Part shown: in pieces, positions 25,529 through 33,923 of the stretch
Layout of the letters: the number at the start of each line of letters is the position of its first letter
Position numbering within the stretch: position 1 is the stretch's first letter
Assembly: GCA_009692005.1 (NCBI GenBank)
Contig: SHZZ01000032.1
Location: 1-41,148 of the forward strand
Direction of reading: 5' to 3'
Source of the DNA: Gemmataceae bacterium
Lineage (GTDB): Bacteria; Planctomycetota; Planctomycetia; Gemmatales; Gemmataceae
DNA: 41,148 nucleotides
The notes under the pieces: model-generated
The model's database searches: none
Told to the model about the DNA's origin: nothing
What the model saw: only the letters and a program-made list of their open reading frames with translations
Position numbers and translations under genes: made by a program

Positions 25529-28105
25529 CTATTCCACATAAAGAAATCTGTTGGAAGCCAAAATAGCCTGTGTGAAGCTGGCCAAGGACAACTCTCCGGC
25601 CAGGACGGAGCTCTTGATTTTTAGTTCCTGAAACACTTTTTCCTGCCGGGCGATAAACTCCAGGGCCAGGGCTTTTTCTTGAGCGCTCGGCCTGGCCGAA
25701 TAGGCCAGCAACCAGGATTGTTCCACTTGCTGGGTTCTGTCTTTGGGGAACTCCTTGAGCAACCGTTGGGCAAACCACTCGGCATGATCTTGGATGAACT
25801 GACTGTTGAGCATGAGGAGCGACTGGGTGGCAGAGGTGGAAAAATTTCTGTTTTCGCAATTGGGCGCCTGCATGGGGGCGTCAAAACTTTCGAAAACGGC
25901 CAGGGGGGAACTGCGCAGCACCTGAATGTAAATACTCCGCCGGAATTCTTCTCCCCCCAGCGGGCTTTTTTTATTGGTGAAGCGGCCGGCGGCATCGCGA
26001 GTGTCTTTGCCAATTATGATCTGGCCATAATCATCTGGGGTGACGGGCACGGGCGGGCCGAACATTTTCGCATTCATTTTTCCTGCCACTGCCAGCGCAG
26101 CGTCACGAACGATTTCCCCTTCCAGCCGCTTAACTGGCATCCTGCCGAGCAATTGGTTCTCGGGATCCTTGGATTGCAGCAGCGCGGTTTTGGCGCTGGT
26201 TTGGCAATAAGCCTGGGAGAGCATGATGCGCTTGTGCAGTTCTTTCAAATTCCAGCCGGATTCCCTGAATGTGTAAGCCAGCCAATCGAGCAATTCCCTG
26301 TGAGAGGGCGATGCCCCGAGTTTGCCAAAATCCGCGGGGGTGGAAACAATCCCTTTGCCAAAATGATGCATCCAAATCCGGTTGACAAAAACCCTTGAAG
26401 TAAGTGGATGGTTTTTCGCCACCAGCGACCTGGCCAAAGCCAGCCTTCGGCCGGTGGTGGGGATAGCCGGATCGTCCAAAGGAATCGGCGCGAGCCCCAG
26501 TGGCTGAAACAATTCGAATTGCCCGGGCGGAACAATTTCTTTGGGCTGGTCCGGATCGCCCCGTTCGAACCTGCGGGTCTCCGGGGGCTTTTCCTGAGTT
26601 TCCCTTAAGACGCGGTAAGAGGTTAACAGCGGCTTCTCCGCCCGAATCTTGGCCGCATCCGCCAGGTAGCTTTTGAACTCCGCATCGAGTTTGGCGTTTC
26701 TTTGAATAACCAGCCCAGTGTTGACATTGGAATTGGGGTAGTCGGAAAGGAGTTTCACTTGCTCTTTAGTTCGTTTGGCAGGGGGGGATTCAAATGCCGC
26801 GCGAACCTTTTGTTGCATTTGCACCGGGACTTTTTCCAGCGATTTCTCGAAAATTTCTTTCTGCACCTCGGCAAATCTTTGCTGCCTTTTTTGATCCACT
26901 ACCGCCGCTGCTTTTTCCACCTGATTCGTCTTTTCTTTATCCGTTTCAGATTGAAATTTGACCTCACGCGCCGCCGGTGGCTGCCACTTCTTGCCACTGA
27001 ATGCCGGCTCAAACACTGCCCGCAACCGGAAATAATCCACCTGCGAAATCGGGTCATAACGATGGTTGTGGCATTGGGCGCAGTGCGCCGTCTGGCCCAG
27101 CAATGAGGTGGAAACAATTTGCAAGGTGTCGGCCATGGTCTGGTTGGCTGCAAGCTTCAAATCAACGCCGGCGGCGCCCGTGCCGTCTGGCGCCATGCGC
27201 AGAAACCCCGTGGCAATCATTTTTTCCCAATCAAGAGCGGTAAACTTTTCTGGCGACGGCCCCGCCATTTCATCTCCCGCCAGTTGCTCCAGGATAAATT
27301 GATCGATTGGCTTGTTCTGATTGAACGAACGGATGACATAATCACGGTAATGGTAGGCGGAAAGGCGGGGGGTGTCGGCGCCGTCATAGCCTTCGGAGTC
27401 GGCGTACCCGGCAATGTCCAGCCAATGCCTGGCCCAGCGCTCGCCGTATTGGGGCGAAGCGAGCAGGTGATCGAGCAGTTTTTCAAAGGCCTTTTCCGAG
27501 GAATCTTCAAGGAAGGAGTTCAATTCCGCGGGAGTTGGCGGTAGCCCGATCAGGTCGAAATAGGCCCTGCGGGCCAGCGCCACTTTGTCCGCGCTTGGAG
27601 AAAACCTCAGCCCTTTTGCTTCCAGCTTGGCCAACAGAAAACGGTCGATTGGGTTGCTGGCGGCAGCCATGGTAATAGGAAGCAACGGCAAGCGGATCGG
27701 TTGGTAAGCCCAATGTTCCCGGTCCCCTTGAGTAATGACAAACCCGCGGGCCAGAGTATCCGGTTCAGGCTTGGCGGTTTTCGCACCAGCAGCGATCCAA
27801 TTTTCAACGACCTTAATTTCCTTGGGACTGAGTTTCTGTTTGCCGGGAGGCATTTCACCCGATTGAATTTTTTCCACCAGCAGGCTTTTCCCGGGCTTGC
27901 CTGGTTCGATCGCAGGGCCAGATTCCCCGCCTCGGGCCATCGACTTTTTCAACCGCAGGTCTAGCCCACCGCGATTTTTTTTCCCTTCTCCATGGCATTC
28001 AAAGCAATGAGTTTTCAACAGCGGCCGAATGGAATTTTCAAAATCCAAGGCGCCTTTGTCCTGGAAACCAAGCATAAGGGAAATTAACGCCAGGGATGCA
28101 TTCAT
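25529..28105 (-). CDS. Planctomycete cytochrome (PSCyt1) with DUF1549 and DUF1553
   Basis: 858 residues. A short signal (1-14) is followed by the PSCyt1 domain with the heme motif CFECHGEG at residues 34-41 and the usual SGEMPPGKQKLS. DUF1549 follows (about 150-360), with a second heme motif CAQCHNHRYDPIS near 340, then a coiled, Lys/Glu-rich insert (about 375-450), and DUF1553 (about 545-835, FVNRIWMHHFGKGIV). Start ATG 28105 has no clear ribosome binding site but lies about 30 nt behind a promoter with a perfect -10. It forms a two-gene operon with DUF1501 (24071-25513). Confidence 0.9.
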   Translation of the reverse strand: MNASLALISLMLGFQDKGALDFENSIRPLLKTHCFECHGEGKKNRGGLDLRLKKSMARGGESGPAIEPGKPGKSLLVEKIQSGEMPPGKQKLSPKEIKVVENWIAAGAKTAKPEPDTLARGFVITQGDREHWAYQPIRLPLLPITMAAASNPIDRFLLAKLEAKGLRFSPSADKVALARRAYFDLIGLPPTPAELNSFLEDSSEKAFEKLLDHLLASPQYGERWARHWLDIAGYADSEGYDGADTPRLSAYHYRDYVIRSFNQNKPIDQFILEQLAGDEMAGPSPEKFTALDWEKMIATGFLRMAPDGTGAAGVDLKLAANQTMADTLQIVSTSLLGQTAHCAQCHNHRYDPISQVDYFRLRAVFEPAFSGKKWQPPAAREVKFQSETDKEKTNQVEKAAAVVDQKRQQRFAEVQKEIFEKSLEKVPVQMQQKVRAAFESPPAKRTKEQVKLLSDYPNSNVNTGLVIQRNAKLDAEFKSYLADAAKIRAEKPLLTSYRVLRETQEKPPETRRFERGDPDQPKEIVPPGQFELFQPLGLAPIPLDDPAIPTTGRRLALARSLVAKNHPLTSRVFVNRIWMHHFGKGIVSTPADFGKLGASPSHRELLDWLAYTFRESGWNLKELHKRIMLSQAYCQTSAKTALLQSKDPENQLLGRMPVKRLEGEIVRDAALAVAGKMNAKMFGPPVPVTPDDYGQIIIGKDTRDAAGRFTNKKSPLGGEEFRRSIYIQVLRSSPLAVFESFDAPMQAPNCENRNFSTSATQSLLMLNSQFIQDHAEWFAQRLLKEFPKDRTQQVEQSWLLAYSARPSAQEKALALEFIARQEKVFQELKIKSSVLAGELSLASFTQAILASNRFLYVE

Positions 28106-28140
28106 GGTATGTCAATTGGGTGGATTAACCGGGGGAGTGG

Positions 28141-28169
28141 ATTATAACCCCAGGTAAGCAAAAATCCAA
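28141..28169 (-). promoter_or_regulatory. Promoter of the second DUF1549/DUF1501 operon
   Basis: Minus strand: TTGGAT (28169-28164), exactly 17 nt, then the perfect -10 TATAAT (28146-28141). The predicted start near 28134 leaves a leader of about 29 nt without a Shine-Dalgarno sequence. Confidence 0.6.
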
Positions 28170-28253
28170 GTGAAATGGATGAAATTGAAGTAAACCGCAA
28201 AATATTGGGTGGGTGTTTTAGCTGGTAAAGCCAGTAGGGCCGGGAGAAAACGA

Positions 28254-28269
28254 ACCTGCCACAACAGGT
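28254..28269 (-). terminator. Weak hairpin after the aminotransferase gene
   Basis: ACCTG (28254-28258) / CAGGT (28265-28269) with a 6-nt loop; on the minus strand it is followed by TCGTTTTC. The stem is short and the T-run broken, so termination here is only possible. Confidence 0.25.
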
Positions 28270-28280
28270 AATGGGGTTTT

Positions 28281-29405
28281 TCACCTTACTTCTTTGGCCA
28301 GCGCGGCAAGGAACGATTCCACATCCTTCACCGTGTTGTACCCGTGAATGGCAACGCGCAAGCGCCCAGCCTGGTGCATCAAGTGAATGTTTTGCGCCTT
28401 TAGGCTGGCATGAATGCGGTCGGCATTGGGGTGGCGGAAAGCGAAAATGCCAGCGCGGCGATTCTCCCCCGGGGGAAGGAGCATTTCCACCCCAAATTTC
28501 TGGACACCCTGGTACGCCATTTCCACCAGCGGGTTAGCCGCTTTTTCAATGTTGGCCACGCCGACCTCGCTAATAAAATCGACGGCGGCGCGGGTCGCGT
28601 AGATGGCAGGAAAATTCGGCATGCCGACCGAGAACCCGGCTGCCCCGGGCTTGGATTCCGCCCGTTGAAACCGCTCTGGCCCGAAGGCATCCTTCAAATG
28701 GAACCAGCCCCCGGCAGGCACAACCCATCGGGCGGCTTTCTTTTCCGGCACCGCCACCAGACCTCCCCCGTGCGGGCCGAGGATCCACTTGTGCGTGCTG
28801 GAAACCACCAGATCGATGTCAGCAAGATTGAAAGAAATCCTCCCCAAAGCTTGCGTCACATCGACGGCAATTAGGGCATCAGAGCGCTGGCGAATCGCAG
28901 CCACCGTTTCTTGCAAATTGATTTTGAACCCGTTGAAGAAACTGACCAGCGACAAGGTGACTAGCTGGGTTTTTTCCCCAAGCAAGGGCAAGAGGTCTTC
29001 GGTGTGTAGAGCCCAGTCCCGCGCCTTCCAGATTCGCGTTTTCCCCCTGAAATGGGGTTGCAGCCAAGGGGTGGCGCCAGCGGGGAAATCGAGATCGTTG
29101 ATAACAACCTCATCCCCTTCCTGAAGATTGAGGGCCAGAGCCGCGAGGTTGAAAGCCTCGGAAGAACAGGAGCAAACCGCGATTTCTTCGGGGGAAAAAC
29201 CAAGCATTTTACTTACTGTGGTTTTCAGGGCATCCAGTTCCTTGAAATGAAAATCACGGCCATCCATGCCCAAAGACTTGTGATGAAAATATTGTTGCAG
29301 CGCCTTTTCCACGGTGGGGGGAGGAATTCCCTCGGCAGCCGTGTTAAGGTAAACTTGGTTTTTTAAGGAGGGAAAGTACTTTTCCCTGCTGGTTTCATGC
29401 AGCAT
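28281..29405 (-). CDS. Class V aminotransferase (PLP-dependent, cysteine desulfurase-like fold)
   Basis: 374 residues from ATG 29405. The open frame extends to 29498, but family members begin near this Met (YFPSLKNQVYLNTAAEG is the normal first strand) and the extra residues look untranslated. No strong ribosome binding site marks any candidate. PLP-site residues: Asp182 in AVDVTQALG, His205 and the Schiff-base Lys206 in STHKWILGPHGG. The flexible loop Cys typical of NifS/IscS desulfurases is not evident, so an aminotransferase, lyase or epimerase-like role is as likely as sulfur transfer. Cytoplasmic. It is divergent from the GGDEF gene across 137 nt. Confidence 0.85.
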   Translation of the reverse strand: MLHETSREKYFPSLKNQVYLNTAAEGIPPPTVEKALQQYFHHKSLGMDGRDFHFKELDALKTTVSKMLGFSPEEIAVCSCSSEAFNLAALALNLQEGDEVVINDLDFPAGATPWLQPHFRGKTRIWKARDWALHTEDLLPLLGEKTQLVTLSLVSFFNGFKINLQETVAAIRQRSDALIAVDVTQALGRISFNLADIDLVVSSTHKWILGPHGGGLVAVPEKKAARWVVPAGGWFHLKDAFGPERFQRAESKPGAAGFSVGMPNFPAIYATRAAVDFISEVGVANIEKAANPLVEMAYQGVQKFGVEMLLPPGENRRAGIFAFRHPNADRIHASLKAQNIHLMHQAGRLRVAIHGYNTVKDVESFLAALAKEVR

Positions 29406-29542
29406 GATGGAACCCCAGTTCCTTGGTTTGGAAAGCGCCATCTTGGGGGAAAAATAAAAGAAATAATAGGAAATTGTTTCTTCCGAGGTTAATTTCATGG
29501 AAGGGACAATTTGCCGCGGTTTACAGACCGAGGGTGTCGATC

Positions 29543-30439
29543 ATGAGAGTGCTGGTTGCCAACGAAAACGCGGAAGAATTAGCAAAACTTCGCGACATGT
29601 TGGTTGAATGGGGTTATGAAGTGGTTGCCATTCAAGAAGGCAATGAAGCCTGGGAGGAAATCAACCAGGACCCAGGCACCCGCATGGCGATTTTGGAATG
29701 GGGCTTGAAGGGCAGGCCCACCCGGGATATTTGCCGTCTCATCCGCTCGCGAAAATTCGCCAACTATATTTTCTTGCTAATCCTGGATGGCACTCGGGGA
29801 AAAAGCGCGCTTGTGGAGGCATTGCAAGCTGGCGCGGATGATTTTATTTCCCGCCCATTCGAGCCCGAAGAACTTCGAGCCCGCTTAAAAACCGGCAAAC
29901 GCATTCTCGATTTGGAAGAGCACTTGATGGCCTCCTTGGAAGTCATGCGGGTGCAGGCCAGCCACGATTCCTTAACCGGAATTCTCAACCACGGCATGAT
30001 TTTGGAAACCCTGGAAAAAGAAATCTCCCGTTCCGCCCGCCAAGGAAATCAGTTGGGAGTCCTTTTTGCCGATTTCGATTTCTTCAAAAAAATTAACGAT
30101 CAATATGGCCACCAAGCCGGGGACGAAGTGCTGGCTGAAGGTTCCCGCAGAATGAAAAAGTGTTTGCGGCCTTATGACTCGCTCGGCCGTTACGGGGGCG
30201 AGGAGTTCCTCCTGGTTTTGCCCATGGTAACCCTGGATGGCCTTATGGGAGTGGCCGAGCGGGTCCGCGCTACCATCGCCAACCAACCCTTTGAAGTGGA
30301 TGGCATGAAGTTGCAGGTGACGACAAGCGTGGGCGTGAGTTTGGGAGAAGGAAAAACCAGCGTAACTGAAATGCTCAAGGCCGCGGATGAAGCGCTCTAC
30401 CGGGCCAAAAAAGGCGGGCGCAACCAGGTCTGCCGTTAA
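29543..30439 (+). CDS. Diguanylate cyclase (GGDEF) with a degenerate receiver domain
   Basis: 298 residues; ATG 29543 follows GAGGG by about 9 nt. Residues 1-118 have the receiver fold, but its chemistry is gone. The acidic pair after strand 1 is N-E-N, the phospho-acceptor position reads AILEW (Glu for Asp), and the switch Lys before the conserved Pro is Arg (DDFISRPFEPEELRARL). The GGDEF domain (about 138-298) is complete: FADFDFFKKIND, YGHQAGDEVL and the active-site GGEEF near 219-223. The product-inhibition I-site RPYD lies five residues before it. It should make c-di-GMP, controlled by something other than phosphorylation. It ends 9 nt from a convergent gene. Confidence 0.9.
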   Translation: MRVLVANENAEELAKLRDMLVEWGYEVVAIQEGNEAWEEINQDPGTRMAILEWGLKGRPTRDICRLIRSRKFANYIFLLILDGTRGKSALVEALQAGADDFISRPFEPEELRARLKTGKRILDLEEHLMASLEVMRVQASHDSLTGILNHGMILETLEKEISRSARQGNQLGVLFADFDFFKKINDQYGHQAGDEVLAEGSRRMKKCLRPYDSLGRYGGEEFLLVLPMVTLDGLMGVAERVRATIANQPFEVDGMKLQVTTSVGVSLGEGKTSVTEMLKAADEALYRAKKGGRNQVCR

Positions 30440-30448
30440 ACCACTTTC

Positions 30449-31606
30449 CTATTTCCTTTTTGCAGCAATCTGGCCGGCAATTGTTTGGTAAGCCAATTCC
30501 CTCATCTCGGGGGGGAAATCGTGGGCGCATTCGGGGTGTTCCAATTGCAGGTTTCCTGGTTTGCCATAGAGCTTGAACACCTGGCTGGCGGCAGCGGCAA
30601 CACGATCCACGCTTTCAGCACGGAAGTTGTTGTCCTTTACCGGCGCCAGGATTAGGACTTTTCTGGGCGCCAGAGCGCCAATCATTTCGTGAAAATCAAA
30701 GGGAATCTCGGCCAAACGCCCCCGGTATTCAGCCAATTTAAGCATGTAGCGGGTTTGGCACCAACCTTTTTCGGGAAACCAGTGCTTTTCATCTCCCTGG
30801 AAATAATCCGAATAGGAATCGAGGCCGCAACTCGTCACCACGCATTGAATCCGCGGTTCAAAAACGGCGGTATAAACGGAGTTGTGCCCACCGAGAGAAT
30901 GGCCAATTGCAGCAAACCCCTTGCTAGAATCGACCATGGAGAGAGACTCAAGCAAATCAAGTCCGCGAATATTGTCCCACACCGCTTTCAAGGTGCCGCT
31001 CTCCCAGCCAAGGTCCTTCAGGTTGGGCTGGTACTTTGCCAGCAGGGGATAGTTTGGCGCCAAGGTGACGAAACCACGCTTGGCCAATTCCATGGCGTAG
31101 CCCCGGTTAGGATTGTCCCCCAGTCCGACAATCGTCCCATGGCCGATGACATTATTGGTGCCGTGCAGGCAAAGGACGGCGGGGGCCCTGGCTTTGGAAC
31201 TGGCGGTTTTTGGGATCAGCAGGTAAGCGGGAACCAGCGACCCCGGTTCCGATTCATAATGAATCAGCTGGCGGACATGGTCCCCACAATCGGCCTCTTC
31301 AACTACTTTCATTTTCAACGGGCAGCGCTTTTCCTTCCCAGGAAGTTTGCCCATCACCTTTTCCATGCCCCGGACAATTTCATCTCGCCGCTTTAGCCAA
31401 TCGTCAACGCTTTTTACCTGCTGGGGTTTTCCGCCTTCGCCACGAAACAAGAGCAGATTTTCTCGCGGGAGCCTTAACCCAATTTTTTCCTTTTGAACTT
31501 GGTGCGAGAAAACAACCTGGCAAGGTTTGGTTGTCCAAGAAGTGGCAGCCAGAAAAGCAAGAAGCACTCCGCTGACAAGAGTTTTTTTATGAATCATGGC
31601 ATTCAT
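30449..31606 (-). CDS. Secreted alpha/beta hydrolase (acetylxylan esterase / dienelactone hydrolase-like)
   Basis: 385 residues; AGGG lies 7 nt before ATG 31606. A signal peptide (about 1-27) is followed by a helical lead-in (about 65-90, WLKRRDEIVRGMEKVMGKLPG) typical of the planctomycete 'alpha/beta hydrolase family' near AXE1. Core motifs: LCLHGTNN (oxyanion), Ser237 in GHSLGGH, and a late His in ECAHDFPPEMR. It probably acts outside the membrane on acetylated polysaccharides; this is inference from the family. It has a leader with a strong upstream terminator belonging to the gene before it. Confidence 0.83.
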   Translation of the reverse strand: MNAMIHKKTLVSGVLLAFLAATSWTTKPCQVVFSHQVQKEKIGLRLPRENLLLFRGEGGKPQQVKSVDDWLKRRDEIVRGMEKVMGKLPGKEKRCPLKMKVVEEADCGDHVRQLIHYESEPGSLVPAYLLIPKTASSKARAPAVLCLHGTNNVIGHGTIVGLGDNPNRGYAMELAKRGFVTLAPNYPLLAKYQPNLKDLGWESGTLKAVWDNIRGLDLLESLSMVDSSKGFAAIGHSLGGHNSVYTAVFEPRIQCVVTSCGLDSYSDYFQGDEKHWFPEKGWCQTRYMLKLAEYRGRLAEIPFDFHEMIGALAPRKVLILAPVKDNNFRAESVDRVAAAASQVFKLYGKPGNLQLEHPECAHDFPPEMRELAYQTIAGQIAAKRK

Positions 31607-31697
31607 GGCGGATCCCTGGAATTCAGCTTTTGAAGGTTGTGGCTGGCCAGGGCATTATGACCAGGGGATTGAGAAATCTCAATGAGATAAAGAAATG

Positions 31698-31733
31698 AAA
31701 AAAAACGCCAACAACCGCAAGGGGTTATTGGCG
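31698..31733 (-). terminator. Rho-independent terminator of the small secreted protein gene
   Basis: Stem CGCCAA-C-AACC (31706-31716) / GGTT-A-TTGGCG (31723-31733), one mismatch, 6-nt loop, followed on the minus strand by eight Ts (31705-31698). It lies 30 nt after the stop at 31764. Confidence 0.8.
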
Positions 31734-31763
31734 CCGCAAACCATTATGGTTTGATGTAAAGCC

Positions 31764-32075
31764 TTAGTTGCCCAAGATTTTACGGCCGCGAAGCACACGC
31801 AGGCCATCGCGATTTTCCGAGCGCAAACCGCTCAACAAGCTGCCCTTCGTAGAGGAAACTCGGTCCCGAACCTTTTGAACCATCGGCACGGAAGCTTCGG
31901 TGGACACAGTGGTCCGGTTCAGCAATCCCTTGCCAAGGTTGAACCTTTTTTCCACTGCTTGCGTGGCCGGGGTCGGCTCAATCTTCTTGTCAGTTTTCAC
32001 GGCCGGCTTCTCATCGGCAAAAGCGGGAACCACAAACCAAGCAAGAGAAAGCGTCAGCGCAAAAATCTTCTTCAT
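31764..32075 (-). CDS. Small secreted protein of unknown function
   Basis: 103 residues; AAGGAG about 5 nt before ATG 32075 fixes the start. Signal peptide MKKIFALTLSLAWFVVPAFA, then a short basic, low-complexity mature part (many Lys, Arg and Thr) with no recognised domain. The mature end is strongly basic (LRSENRDGLRVLRGRKILG). Bounded by a terminator downstream and a hairpin 50 nt upstream of its start, it is a single-gene unit. Confidence 0.75.
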   Translation of the reverse strand: MKKIFALTLSLAWFVVPAFADEKPAVKTDKKIEPTPATQAVEKRFNLGKGLLNRTTVSTEASVPMVQKVRDRVSSTKGSLLSGLRSENRDGLRVLRGRKILGN

Positions 32076-32124
32076 ATCCACTCCTTGAAAAATCACCCAG
32101 GTCCTTCAGGTTTTTCCTTTAGAC

Positions 32125-32147
32125 CTTTCTGAAACCATTTCAGAAAG
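32125..32147. promoter_or_regulatory. Perfect 10-bp inverted repeat upstream of the small secreted protein gene
   Basis: CTTTCTGAAA (32125-32134), spacer CCA, TTTCAGAAAG (32138-32147). It is not followed by a T-run on either strand, so an operator or a leader hairpin is more likely than a terminator. It lies 50 nt upstream of ATG 32075. Confidence 0.5.
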
Positions 32148-32289
32148 CGCGGCCCTTTAAAACCGCCTTGCCTGCCTTTCCCGCAAAAACTCATGCGGTC
32201 AAGATAGGAAAGAATCCATGGACCTTAAGTTACGAAGTCTATCAAGAAAAAATAAAAGGGAAACAAAAAAATCAAGATTTCCATGCCCT

Positions 32290-32356
32290 TCACGGAGCCG
32301 CTTCCATGTCGTTTTGCCGGGCCCGGGGATTCTTTGAATAATGCGTTTCTCCGTGA
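32290..32356. repeat. Nested inverted repeats between nhaA and the small secreted protein gene
   Basis: TCACGGAG (32290-32297) and CTCCGTGA (32349-32356) are perfect 8-bp arms enclosing the self-complementary CCGGGCCCGG (about 32318-32327). The element could fold into an extended structure just after the nhaA stop codon. A T-run about 15-20 nt beyond the outer stem on the minus strand makes it a possible nhaA transcript end. Nothing else is seen in 32148-32375. Confidence 0.35.
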
Positions 32357-32375
32357 TCCAAGAGCAGAGGGGTTC

Positions 32376-33605
32376 TTATTTTCCGACCCCTGATGGACTT
32401 TTAGGGAGGGCAAAAAAAAGCCACAGGCACCCCAGCAAGGCGCTTAGCAAGGAACCGGCAAGGGTGCCAATTTTTCCCGCAGACAGCAAGTCCCCCTCGA
32501 GAGCCAGCCCGGCAATAAAAAGCGACATGGTGAAGCCAATGCCCCCCAAGATCCCGCCCCCCGCCAGAATTTTCCAGTTTACTCCAGTGGGCAAACGCAC
32601 TAGCCCCAGCTTCACTCCCACCCAGGTGAATAGAAAAATGCCCGCCGGTTTCCCCATTAGAAGCGACAAGGCAACCGAGAGTGCAACTGGATGGGTGATC
32701 GAGTGAAAATCGAGGGCGACCCCAGCGTTGGAAAAAGCAAACAAGGGCATGATCAAATAAGCCACCCAGGGATGGAGCCGGTCTTCCAGATCTTCCAGGG
32801 TGGAACTCCCGTTGGCGGTTTCGCCATTTCCCTTGAGTTCGCTCGAAGAACTTTTTCTGGTGGATGCCAGCAACCCCAGGAGAACCCCAGCCACGGCGGG
32901 GTGCACGCCAGATTGGGAAAAAGCCCACCAGATTGCCAGGCCAAGGGCCAGGTAAGGCAGCCAACTCCGCACCCCGGCCCGGCCAATCAAATGGATTGCC
33001 AATAAGCCAACCATCCCCAACCCAAGCCAGATAAAGGCTATTTTTCCCGAGTAAAACAGAGCAACGACGATAATTGCCCCGATATCGTCAGCGATGGCCA
33101 GAGCCAGAAGGAGGATCTTCAACCCCAAGGGCACACGGGAGCCCAAGAGGGAAAGGAACCCGACAACGAAAGCGATATCCGTGGCTATGGGGATGCCCCA
33201 ACCCTCTTGCCCGGCTTGACCATGGCGGAGTGAAATATAAATCGCACCCGGTACGAGCATGCCCCCCAACGCCGCCAGAATGGGAAGCAAGGCTTTTTTG
33301 GGATCCCGAAATTCTCCGGTGACCAGTTCCCTTTTTATTTCCAACCCCGCCACCAAAAAAAAGATGGCCATCAACAAGTCGTTGATCCAAAAATGCAACG
33401 GCTTGGCCCAATCTTGGCTCCCCGCCACCAGGCCAATTTCCACTTCCCAAAAATGAAGAAACTCCTTCGACCAGGGAGAGTTGGCAAGAAGCAATGCAGC
33501 TACCGTCATGATGAGAAGGATGATGCCGCTGGCCGATTCCAATTGAAGGAAGCGCACCACCGGTTCCAATATTTTTCTTCCGTTGATCTTGTTTAGAATT
33601 GGCAT
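32376..33605 (-). CDS. nhaA: Na+/H+ antiporter NhaA
   Basis: 409 residues, the usual NhaA length. Eleven or twelve helices; the transport site is intact: Asp143 in ATDIAF and the pair Asp173-Asp174 in LAIADDIGAI, matching Asp133, Asp163 and Asp164 of E. coli NhaA. ESASGIILL and VAGLEIKREL near the N-terminus and GGIGFTMSLFI near the C-terminus are also diagnostic. A charged Ser-rich loop (about 251-275) is longer than in E. coli. It exchanges sodium for protons across the inner membrane and supports salt and pH tolerance. Start ATG 33605 lacks a clear ribosome binding site. No NhaR-like regulator is adjacent. Confidence 0.95.
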   Translation of the reverse strand: MPILNKINGRKILEPVVRFLQLESASGIILLIMTVAALLLANSPWSKEFLHFWEVEIGLVAGSQDWAKPLHFWINDLLMAIFFLVAGLEIKRELVTGEFRDPKKALLPILAALGGMLVPGAIYISLRHGQAGQEGWGIPIATDIAFVVGFLSLLGSRVPLGLKILLLALAIADDIGAIIVVALFYSGKIAFIWLGLGMVGLLAIHLIGRAGVRSWLPYLALGLAIWWAFSQSGVHPAVAGVLLGLLASTRKSSSSELKGNGETANGSSTLEDLEDRLHPWVAYLIMPLFAFSNAGVALDFHSITHPVALSVALSLLMGKPAGIFLFTWVGVKLGLVRLPTGVNWKILAGGGILGGIGFTMSLFIAGLALEGDLLSAGKIGTLAGSLLSALLGCLWLFFALPKSPSGVGK

Positions 33606-33923
33606 TGACGGAAAATCTGGCTGCGTGCCGCCTTGAAAAGGATGAGACGGCAGTTGAAAAAAGCCAATTACCCAGGGGTGTCTTTTCGCCCGGGAATCAA
33701 TTCACTTTCGATAAATCTGGAACCCGGCCACCCATTCGGATTGATTTTATGTTTCCTCTGGAAATAAGGAAATCGGCGACTTGCCCCTGACGGTAGTCAG
33801 GCTGAATCCCGGGCCAGAAAAAGAACAGAAAAAAAATGGGGTCAGGTGTGAAAGTAGGACTTGGGTTCAGCTGGAAAAATCCGCTTACCGCCGAGTTTTT
33901 TGGGGCTCTATTGGTCCATGCCT
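33606..33923. other. 318-nt intergenic stretch without a supported gene
   Basis: It contains one clean hairpin, CCTGAC-GGTA-GTCAGG (33786-33801), not followed by a T-run, and a run of eight As near 33830 on the plus strand. Open frames here are short and overlap coding DNA in other frames. No promoter for nhaA is obvious. Confidence 0.5.

Noticed and set aside
29406-29498. 31-residue N-terminal extension of the aminotransferase
   Set aside because: No ribosome binding site, and the family fold begins just after the Met at 29405.
33780-33880. Possible transposon-end or REP-like remnant near the hairpin and A-run
   Set aside because: No terminal repeat partner, target duplication or transposase fragment could be found.
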